DNA of 6,973 nt, taken from contig JALQUD010000051.1 of the NCBI GenBank assembly GCA_023268595.1, positions 1 through 6,973 of the forward strand, given 5' to 3'. The number at the start of each line of letters is the position of its first letter. The stretch's first letter is position 1. The position numbers and the translations under genes were made by a program. Positions 1 through 4,825 of the stretch are shown here, piece after piece. This DNA is from Candidatus Saccharimonadia bacterium. Its GTDB lineage: Bacteria > Patescibacteriota > Saccharimonadia > Saccharimonadales > UBA4665. The notes under the pieces were generated by a model. The model did not search any database. It was not told the origin of the DNA and saw nothing but the letters and a program-made list of their open reading frames with translations.

Positions 1-788
1 ACGCTGACGCGCCGGTAGTGGCAGAAGCTTCGACCCACACCGCTAGCCAGGTCCAGGCTGTGGCCGGCATCGAGAAATCGGCCGTGCGCGGCACCATCCG
101 CCGCAAGCTGCCACGGGTCCGTAACTCACGCACCTACCACTTCGAGCTGTCCGACCTGAAGGGCTACTTCATCGTCGGCCTGTACGAGGACGGCCAGCCA
201 GGCGAACTGTTCATCAGCGTCTCTAAGCAGGGAAGCACCCTAGCCGGACTGATGGACTCCTTTGCCATCAGTGTCAGCCACGGTCTGCAGTATGGTGTGC
301 CGCTGAAGAGCTACGTCAAGACGCTGCGCGGTACGACCTTCGCACCAAGCGGCATGACTGACGATCCTGAAGTCCGGACCGCCAGCTCGATCACCGACTA
401 CATCTTCCGCCGTCTGGCACTGGACTACCTGTCGTTCGACGACCGGTTAGAGCTTGGCTTGGCTTCTTTGGAAGACATGCCGGAACTGTCGGCCCAGACC
501 AGCCTATTGACCGATGACCAGTCGGTCGAGGGTCACCTGAGCCACGAGGCCGCTCCGGCCGAACCGGCCGTGACGGTCGCCGAGGCCGCGCCAGTCAGCC
601 AGGCCGCCGGTCTGCAGCAGGCGGTCGCCCAAGCTACTACCAAACCTGGCTTGGCAGAAGCTCCTGCCAAAGCTAAGCAAGCTCACGACGACGCTGCGCC
701 ACTATGTTTCAACTGCGGCAACCAAACCCAGCGTGCCGGTAGCTGCTACGTCTGTACTAGCTGCGGCAGCACCACCGGTTGTTCATAG
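1..788 (+). CDS. nrdJ: Adenosylcobalamin-dependent (class II) ribonucleotide reductase, C-terminal part
   Basis: The frame is open to the left edge, so the gene begins outside the window; the GTG at 18 is an internal valine, not a start. The product reduces ribonucleotides to deoxyribonucleotides in the cytosol using B12 radical chemistry. The visible part carries family blocks: GYFIVGLYEDGQPGELFI (about 165-218), GSTLAGLMDSFA (about 231-266), LQYGVPLKSYV, FAPSGMTDDPEVR and SITDYIFRRLALDYL (to about 434). An Ala/Pro/Gln-rich linker (about 500-700) follows. The tail is Cys-rich: a CFNC pair (705-716), then CYVCTSC and GSTTGCS (744-785). This resembles the NrdJ C-terminal redox/zinc tail, whose cysteines re-reduce the active site. 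The stop is TAG, followed by a terminator 66 bp downstream. The assignment is strong; the catalytic cysteine and B12-binding core lie upstream and cannot be checked. Confidence 0.93.
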   Translation, partial: ADAPVVAEASTHTASQVQAVAGIEKSAVRGTIRRKLPRVRNSRTYHFELSDLKGYFIVGLYEDGQPGELFISVSKQGSTLAGLMDSFAISVSHGLQYGVPLKSYVKTLRGTTFAPSGMTDDPEVRTASSITDYIFRRLALDYLSFDDRLELGLASLEDMPELSAQTSLLTDDQSVEGHLSHEAAPAEPAVTVAEAAPVSQAAGLQQAVAQATTKPGLAEAPAKAKQAHDDAAPLCFNCGNQTQRAGSCYVCTSCGSTTGCS

Positions 789-800
789 GCCGATCGGTAC

Positions 801-845
801 CCATGGCTCGGTTGAGGAGCAGCCACTTGCTTCCTAGTGCCATGG
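801..845 (+). other. Imperfect stem-loop in the nrdJ 3' untranslated region
   Basis: CCATGGC (801-807) can pair with GCCATGG (839-845). Inside, AGGAGCA (815-821) can pair with TGCT and CCT (828-835) around a single bulged T and a 6-nt loop. There is no U-run after it, so it is not itself a terminator. It could protect the 3' end of the nrdJ mRNA or be chance. Confidence 0.35.
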
Positions 846-854
846 CATCGTGAC

Positions 855-890
855 AAAGAACCTCTCCGTCCGCGGAGAGGTTCTTTTTAT
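855..890 (+). terminator. Intrinsic terminator of nrdJ
   Basis: A perfect 14-bp stem, 855-868 with 873-886, closes a TCCG tetraloop. The descending arm runs straight into TTTTT (884-888) and then ATCTTT. This is a classical Rho-independent terminator. It isolates nrdJ from the next gene and shows that a GTG at 850, in frame with the downstream gene, cannot be a sensible start. Confidence 0.95.
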
Positions 891-910
891 CTTTAGGCGG
901 CAACAGGTGA

Positions 911-924
911 GTGATGATAGTCAC
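911..924. promoter_or_regulatory. GTGA-N6-TCAC dyad upstream of the small gene
   Basis: GTGA (911-914) and TCAC (921-924) form an inverted repeat with a 6-bp spacer, centred at 917.5, about 64 bp before the presumed transcription start. The right half continues to TCACA. The layout resembles CRP/FNR-type half-sites, but four-base arms are weak evidence alone. The better palindrome at 935-954 uses the same GTGA/TCAC words, which is why it is listed. Confidence 0.35.
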
Positions 925-934
925 AAGCGTTGTA

Positions 935-954
935 ACGTGACATATGTGTCACGT
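935..954. promoter_or_regulatory. Perfect inverted repeat (operator candidate) over the -35 region
   Basis: ACGTGACA (935-942) and TGTCACGT (947-954) are exact reverse complements separated by TATG. The right arm contains the likely -35 hexamer of the promoter at 946-974, so a bound dimer would cover or touch RNA polymerase. The regulator is not encoded in the window. The arms are GC-balanced and no U-run follows, so this is a DNA-binding site rather than a terminator. Confidence 0.7.
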
Positions 955-974
955 AGCCACGGGTATGCTACACT
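946..974 (+). promoter_or_regulatory. Extended -10 promoter giving a probable leaderless mRNA
   Basis: An extended -10 element, TGC followed by TACACT (966-974), is preceded after 17 bp by GTGTCA (946-951), a 4/6 match to the -35 consensus. Transcription should start at about 981, at or beside the ATG at 982. No Shine-Dalgarno sequence lies between. Confidence 0.65.
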
Positions 975-981
975 AAAACCA

Positions 982-1266
982 ATGAGATTATGCATCGTTT
1001 ATAAGCCCAACTCCGACAGCGCCCGTAGCGTTGAAACGTTCGTACATGATTTTGAGCGTTTGCACGAAGGGGTTGGCCGCCGGATGGAGGTGCTAAGCAC
1101 CGAGACCCGTGACGGTTCGGCGCAACTGAGCATCTATGATATCTATGAGACTCCGGCCATCATGGTGCTGGCCGACGATGGCCGCATGATGCAATGTTGG
1201 ACCGGTCCGACGCTGCCGCTGATGGACGAAGTCGCCTCGTACTTCTATACCTCGCAAACGCAGTAG
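982..1266 (+). CDS. Small thioredoxin-fold-like protein without CxxC, unknown function
   Basis: The product has 94 residues and no signal peptide or membrane segment, so it is probably cytosolic. ATG 982 is preferred: upstream in-frame codons run through the promoter, the operator and the nrdJ terminator. The predicted layout is thioredoxin-like. A first strand RLCIVYKP (2-9) is followed by an NSDS segment (10-13) where a redox CxxC would sit, then a helix SARSVETFVHDFERL. A later strand begins ETPAIMVL (56-63), whose Thr-Pro resembles the fold's cis-proline, followed by DDGRMMQCWTG and a C-terminal helix. The only cysteines are C4 and C72, in strand-like positions, so it is unlikely to be a disulfide reductase. 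It is convergent with the flavin operon and shares its terminator. The gene call is good; the fold is an inference from pattern and the function is unknown. Confidence 0.8.
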   Translation: MRLCIVYKPNSDSARSVETFVHDFERLHEGVGRRMEVLSTETRDGSAQLSIYDIYETPAIMVLADDGRMMQCWTGPTLPLMDEVASYFYTSQTQ

Positions 1267-1289
1267 CTGACAGGCGCACTGTTACGTAA

Positions 1290-1324
1290 AAAAACTCCAA
1301 GCCGGATAAGAGCTTGGAGTTTTT
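1290..1324. terminator. Bidirectional intrinsic terminator between convergent genes
   Basis: AAAAACTCCAAGC (1290-1302) pairs perfectly with GCTTGGAGTTTTT (1312-1324) around a 9-nt loop. On the plus strand the stem ends in TTTTT. On the minus strand the seven A's at 1288-1294 become a U-run. It therefore serves both the gene ending at 1266 and the minus-strand operon, whose last stop is at 1347. Confidence 0.93.
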
Positions 1325-1346
1325 AGTCTATGACTCAACGGTATCA

Positions 1347-2861
1347 CTAGTAGCCGGAGAAATGGTCGGTCCTGATATGGTGACGCTTGACCCCTGTGGA
1401 AGTAAGTAATTCCGTTGTGTTATCCACCATGGCATTAGAACCGGACACATAGAATACCCGCTCATGGTAATCCGGTAGTTCAGCGGTGATGCGGGCCGTG
1501 TCCAGACGCGTCTTGTTGCCATTGCTGACAATCGGTACGACCTTGATTTTTAACTCATTGCGAGCCCGGTCTAATACGTCTTTGTAACTTATGTCTTCAC
1601 TGGTGCTGGCGATATATAGCAGGACGATGTCACGCTTTTCGCCACGATCCAATAGGTCCATCAGGTGGGCACGGAACGGCGTGATGCCGATACCGCCGGC
1701 GATAAAGGCTAGCTTTTTAGTGGAGTCGGCAGGCAGTACGAAATCGCCATTGATGTGGTTGGCATGAACGATGGCGCCGGGCTCCAAATCATGGAAGGCG
1801 ATTTTGAACCGGCTGGATGGCTGATGAAAACGGACGCCGAAGTGGACCTGCTTTTCGGACGGGGCCGAGGCGATAGTGAAGGTGCGCCGGTTGCCCCGGC
1901 TGTCAGACTTGGCGAGTGGCAAGGTGATCTCGGCGTACTGGCCGGCCTTGAACGCGAGCGGCTTGCCGCTGATTTCCTGGAACTCGTAGTCGTAGACATT
2001 GTGCGACATGCGATGTTTCTTGATCAGGCGTAACGTCAGGCGGTTTGCTGGCGTGACTGCCAATGCGAACAGGTTGCCGATGAGCAATGCCACCTCTGGC
2101 GTTGAGGAGACCGGCCCGATTGAAAAATGCCCGGCATACACTACGCCGACGAGTGCTGCGAAGATCAGTCGGTACCGATGATTGGCTGGCATGGTAGCCG
2201 GTTCGGTAAGCATGATCGCTCCGGCAAACAACAGTGGCCCGGACACGATGGCCAGACGTATGATATCGGACGGACTGCGTCCATCGGCTATACCGGTTAT
2301 CAATAGGATGGTCAGACTGACCATAGCAAAGGTGGCGAAGATGCTGAAGCGACGGGTCTTGCGTAATACGAGTAATCCGACAAGTGCCGTGAACGGCAGC
2401 ATGTACATGCTGCCGACCCACCACATGGACGACGACAGTCCAGCTATGACGACTGCTGCTAGTCCGAAGGCTGCCGGGTTGAATATATGGCGGCCGCGGG
2501 CGGTGATGAGATATTTGGAAGCGATGGCTATACCTCCGGCGAGTATTGCGACCAATCCTTCGGTTACTGACGTGACCGGCGGTAATATCATATAAAGTAT
2601 AAGAATCGTGATGGCCGTCGGCTCCATCATGAACGGCACTTTGAATAGTTTGCTGAGCGCGTAATTGAGCGGTGTGCATATTATTCCTAACAAGCCTAAT
2701 AATGCTAGTAAGCTAATACTAGTAAAACCAAGCATGCCTGATAGTGATAGTATGAAGCTTGCCGCGGTAAGGGTAAGCAAACCGAATAGCACGACACGGT
2801 ACATGGTCATGCGGTTCAGCTGTTCGTCGATCAAGGCCAGTGGTTTGCTAACGATGCTCAT
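1347..2861 (-). CDS. NqrB/RnfD-like membrane domain fused to a ferredoxin-NADP reductase (FAD/NAD) domain
   Basis: The 504-residue protein has two parts. Residues 1-275 are a polytopic membrane domain with about ten hydrophobic segments. They contain NqrB/RnfD-family signatures RGRHIFNPAAFGL (122-134) and MLTEPATMP (217-225). Residues 276-504 are a ferredoxin-NADP reductase module: RRTFTIAS (325-332) for FAD, AGGIGITPF (388-396) for the NAD(P) pyrophosphate, YVSGSNAMV (471-479) in place of the usual CGPxxM stretch, and a C-terminal DHFSGY with terminal Tyr504. It probably oxidises NAD(P)H in the cytosol and passes electrons across the membrane to the FMN-binding protein of the same operon. 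No SGAT-type FMN-attachment motif is visible in the membrane half, unlike true NqrB/RnfD. It is the last gene of the operon, 12 bp after apbE, with a strong ribosome site. Subunits NqrA/C/D/E/F or the other Rnf genes are absent here. Confidence 0.88.
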   Translation of the reverse strand: MSIVSKPLALIDEQLNRMTMYRVVLFGLLTLTAASFILSLSGMLGFTSISLLALLGLLGIICTPLNYALSKLFKVPFMMEPTAITILILYMILPPVTSVTEGLVAILAGGIAIASKYLITARGRHIFNPAAFGLAAVVIAGLSSSMWWVGSMYMLPFTALVGLLVLRKTRRFSIFATFAMVSLTILLITGIADGRSPSDIIRLAIVSGPLLFAGAIMLTEPATMPANHRYRLIFAALVGVVYAGHFSIGPVSSTPEVALLIGNLFALAVTPANRLTLRLIKKHRMSHNVYDYEFQEISGKPLAFKAGQYAEITLPLAKSDSRGNRRTFTIASAPSEKQVHFGVRFHQPSSRFKIAFHDLEPGAIVHANHINGDFVLPADSTKKLAFIAGGIGITPFRAHLMDLLDRGEKRDIVLLYIASTSEDISYKDVLDRARNELKIKVVPIVSNGNKTRLDTARITAELPDYHERVFYVSGSNAMVDNTTELLTSTGVKRHHIRTDHFSGY

Positions 2862-2866
2862 AAATG

Positions 2867-2872
2867 CTCCTT
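2867..2872 (-). promoter_or_regulatory. Strong Shine-Dalgarno of the NqrB-like/FNR gene
   Basis: On the minus strand AAGGAG lies 5 nt before the ATG at 2861, directly after the apbE stop codon (2876-2874). It fixes the start and marks tight translational coupling with apbE. Confidence 0.85.
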
Positions 2873-2873
2873 A

Positions 2874-3803
2874 TTATGCAGTAAACAACTCGGCCGGAAA
2901 ATGTTCCGATCGGCTGACTGGTCGCCCGGATGACGTAGTGTTACCGTCGTACAATATCAGATACTCGAACTCAAAGTGCTGGCGCAGGGTTTCGGGCTCC
3001 ACGAAGAACAAGGCGGTCGACATCGCATCTGCCGTCATGGTGTCATCGGCGACGGTCCAGAGGCCGGCGATGCGCCGTACCGGCCGTCGGTGGTGCGGAT
3101 CCATGATGTGGTGCATGCCGCCGCCATCAGTGGCAGTGCCATCACCCCAGCTGCGCCGGTTACCCGAGGAGCCGCACAGACTACGGTCACCAATAGAGGC
3201 AATACCGACGGCCTGGCCAGGATCGGCTGGATCCTCAAGGCCTATCCGGTCATATGAATCATGTAAGCCGCGCTGTCGGATGTCGCCGCCGGCATCAACG
3301 ACGTACCGGCCGATGTTATGGGACTCGATGATCTCCGAGACAAGATCGATCAGGTAACCCTTACCGATAGCACCCAGGTCGAGCGTCACGGGCTGATAGG
3401 TCTTGAGCGCCGGGAAGTCATATTCCAGGCTGTCTTGCCAGGTTGGTACCTGACGCAGTCGGCCTGGTTTAAGCGTGTAGCTGGCGTCGTAGCCGGCATC
3501 GGCCAGCAGGTCGCCGATCAGCGGTGTCATGGCTCCATCGGTGATGTCATACAGCTGGTGGTACAGGTCGAACATCGGCTGGGCGTCCTGTGGTAACTGA
3601 TACGAGCCGGCTTGCTTACCTATGGCCGATATGAGTGAGTCACTCCGGAAACGCGAATAATCAGCATCAAAACGGGCGATACGGTCAATGACGCGGCCCA
3701 TGACTAAGTCGTGGTCGGACTGCAGCCGATGGTCCAGCAGACTGACCGACCAGTGGGTGCCAATCGCTTCGAACGTCTGGTGGTAGGTGATGTGGTCGGT
3801 CAT
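2874..3803 (-). CDS. apbE: FAD:protein FMN transferase (ApbE family)
   Basis: The 309-residue enzyme moves FMN from FAD onto a Thr or Ser of a target protein, using Mg2+. Family blocks appear in order: FEAIGTHWSVSL (11-22), YDITDGAMTPLIGDL (85-99), LDLGAIGKGYLID (141-153), VDAGGDIRQRG (169-179), GSSGNRRSW (211-219), HHIMDPHHRRPV (231-242) and TADAMSTALF (257-266), with Asp259 as the expected metal ligand. Length is normal for the family. There is no signal peptide or lipobox: the homology begins about ten residues after the ATG, and an in-frame TAG lies five codons upstream of it. This is unusual because many ApbE enzymes serving extracytosolic proteins are exported lipoproteins. The gene lies between its likely substrate (26 bp upstream) and the NqrB-like/FNR gene. 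The ribosome site is weak (AGGG close to ATG), so translation may depend on the preceding gene. Confidence 0.93.
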   Translation of the reverse strand: MTDHITYHQTFEAIGTHWSVSLLDHRLQSDHDLVMGRVIDRIARFDADYSRFRSDSLISAIGKQAGSYQLPQDAQPMFDLYHQLYDITDGAMTPLIGDLLADAGYDASYTLKPGRLRQVPTWQDSLEYDFPALKTYQPVTLDLGAIGKGYLIDLVSEIIESHNIGRYVVDAGGDIRQRGLHDSYDRIGLEDPADPGQAVGIASIGDRSLCGSSGNRRSWGDGTATDGGGMHHIMDPHHRRPVRRIAGLWTVADDTMTADAMSTALFFVEPETLRQHFEFEYLILYDGNTTSSGRPVSRSEHFPAELFTA

Positions 3804-3829
3804 AACCCTGGTCAGCTGCTATCGGCCGG

Positions 3830-4375
3830 TTATGATTTTGCCTGTTGGCGGATAGTATCGACGGCGTCATTGAATCCCATCGGGGTCAGTGACGAGCCCG
3901 ACACGCGGCTGAGCGACAGGCTACTGAGTGGCTTGCCGACAACTTCTTGCTTGTAACCGCTGGCAAAGCGTTGCTGCCACTGGCGGCTTTCGGATTTCTT
4001 GGGGTCGAAGCTGACGTTGGTATCGGTGACGGTACCGTCCTTGACGGTCAGGCTGACCTTTATCTCTTCTTGGCTTTCAGGTGTCGTGTAACTGCCGGTA
4101 GCGTCATATGTCCCGTCTTTATAGGTGGTGCCGGCCGGATCGGCGGCGGCGCCGGAATTCTGGCCTGAGCCCGAAGAATCAGCTCCGGAGCTTTGCTGCG
4201 TGGTGCCGTTGGTCGCTGTTTCTTCCGGTTTGCTGGCGAAGGCCTTGATGCCGACGACTAGCAATACGGCGACCAGCAGTACTGCTACGGTGACGATGAC
4301 CTTGGTCTTGTTGCCGCTGTCATATGGTTTCAGATCAGTTTGCTGGTTGGTGTGCTCGGAATGGTGGGAATCCAT
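3830..4375 (-). CDS. Membrane-anchored extracytosolic FMN-binding domain protein
   Basis: The protein has 181 residues. A hydrophilic His-rich N-terminus (1-24) ends in GNKTK. One membrane segment follows (about 26-46, VIVTVAVLLVAVLLVVG), then a Ser/Gly/Thr-rich flexible linker (50-82) and an FMN_bind-type domain (83-181). Domain signatures are YKDGTYDATGSY (85-96), KVSLTVKDGTVTDTNV (106-121), VGKPLSSL (146-153) and VSGSSLTPMGFNDAV (158-172). The last corresponds to the SGAT flavinylation motif of NqrC/RnfG-like domains, here SGSS, with Ser162 as the expected FMN acceptor. Topology should be N-inside with the domain outside the membrane. It is first in the operon, before apbE, and is probably the ApbE substrate and the outward electron carrier. 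The start is the only suitable ATG; its Shine-Dalgarno candidate (4388-4391) is far away (12 nt). Family call is good; covalent flavin is inferred. Confidence 0.85.
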   Translation of the reverse strand: MDSHHSEHTNQQTDLKPYDSGNKTKVIVTVAVLLVAVLLVVGIKAFASKPEETATNGTTQQSSGADSSGSGQNSGAAADPAGTTYKDGTYDATGSYTTPESQEEIKVSLTVKDGTVTDTNVSFDPKKSESRQWQQRFASGYKQEVVGKPLSSLSLSRVSGSSLTPMGFNDAVDTIRQQAKS

Positions 4376-4412
4376 GATACGTTGAGGTCCTATCCTTGGT
4401 TATGTGTCAGTG

Positions 4413-4452
4413 GTTACTGTACATATAGTATATTAAGTATAGCTTAAAAGCT
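4413..4452 (-). promoter_or_regulatory. AT-rich promoter region of the flavin operon
   Basis: On the minus strand there are two TATACT hexamers exactly 9 bp apart (4436-4441 and 4427-4432), followed by TATATG (4422-4427), each a plausible -10 for a start 40-60 bp before the operon ATG. No convincing -35 is found at the right distance. An AGCTT-AA-AAGCT inverted repeat (4441-4452) lies just upstream and could be an operator. The assignment rests on position and composition. Confidence 0.45.
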
Positions 4453-4473
4453 GGTCATGCCATGAGTGACTGC

Positions 4474-4502
4474 TTGTAAATAAGGGGTCGAAGCGGTATG
4501 AT
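4474..4502 (+). promoter_or_regulatory. Sigma70-type promoter of ileS
   Basis: TTGTAA (4474-4479), a 17-bp spacer and TATGAT (4497-4502) match the -35 (4/6) and -10 (5/6) consensus with ideal spacing. The start should be about A4509, giving a leader of about 317 nt before ileS that begins just before the T-box stem I. Confidence 0.75.
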
Positions 4503-4508
4503 GGGCTT

Positions 4509-4825
4509 ACAATTCGGTACGCCGTCTGAGTGGATATCAACCACGAGCAGCCCTAGTCACGGCCTGGGGTGCACGGCACGGGAAGAACGTCATCATCGTT
4601 ATCGTGCCATGACCAGTAGAACCCGTCGGGCAGCCCGTTACAGCGACAACCAAGCGCCAGAAAGAATCATTCCTTTTGGAAATCGGATGGTACCTTCCTT
4701 ATCTGTCATGGATAGGGAATCCGATATCAGGAGCAATGGTTCTTTTTATTTGGACCGATGCCTCTGGAGCCGGTCCGGATTGCTATAAAGCTGGCACATT
4801 ATGACCAAGATGGAAAGGAAGCGCT
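4509..4825 (+). ncRNA. T-box riboswitch leader of ileS (tRNA-Ile sensor, probably translational)
   Basis: Short stem I: GCCGT (4521-4525) pairs with ACGGC (4559-4563), and GTGG (4530-4533) with CCAC (4541-4544) around loop ATATCAA, which carries an AUC isoleucine codon (4536-4538). Stem II: GGCACG (4575-4580) pairs with CGTGCC (4603-4608), with AACG/CGTT inside, followed by AGTAGAA (4615-4621) and CGGG/CCCG (4627-4630, 4634-4637), like stem IIA/B of other T-boxes. T-box domain: helix A1 4682-4687/4720-4725, a 7-nt TGGTACC bulge (4688-4694) and helix A2 4695-4703/4711-4719, all paired with one G-U. TGGT would pair with tRNA-Ile ending ACCA. The A2 strand CUUCCUUAUC (4694-4703) can instead pair with the ileS Shine-Dalgarno (4809-4821, three-base bulge), so uncharged tRNA should expose the ribosome site. 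A further stem 4748-4757/4771-4780 lies between. Confidence 0.88.
4815..4821 (+). promoter_or_regulatory. ileS Shine-Dalgarno sequence, target of the T-box sequestrator
   Basis: AAGGAAG contains AGGA (4816-4819), 6 nt before ATG 4826. It is exactly complementary to CTTCCTT at 4694-4700 in the T-box domain. It also selects ATG 4826 over the out-of-frame ATG at 4801. Confidence 0.85.

Noticed and set aside
18..20. GTG at 18 as the start of a 256-aa protein
   Set aside because: The frame is open to the window edge and the protein is only the C-terminal part of NrdJ.
850..981. GTG-initiated N-terminal extension of the 94-aa protein
   Set aside because: It would be translated through the nrdJ terminator, the palindrome and the -35/-10 elements, and the peptide looks random; ATG 982 is the natural start.
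1903..2679. 258-codon minus-strand frame overlapping the NqrB-like gene
   Set aside because: It is out of frame with a well-supported gene on the same strand, and its His/Arg/Ser/Thr-rich translation resembles no protein family.
2665..3357. 230-codon plus-strand frame across the NqrB-like/apbE junction
   Set aside because: It is antisense to two genes with clear family motifs and has no promoter or ribosome site of its own.
4498..4788. 96-codon frame in the ileS leader
   Set aside because: Its ATG overlaps the -10 element, before the transcript starts, and it lies across the conserved T-box helices.
4801..4825. ATG at 4801 as a start for ileS
   Set aside because: It is out of frame with ileS and has no ribosome site; ATG 4826 has AAGGAAG at the right distance.
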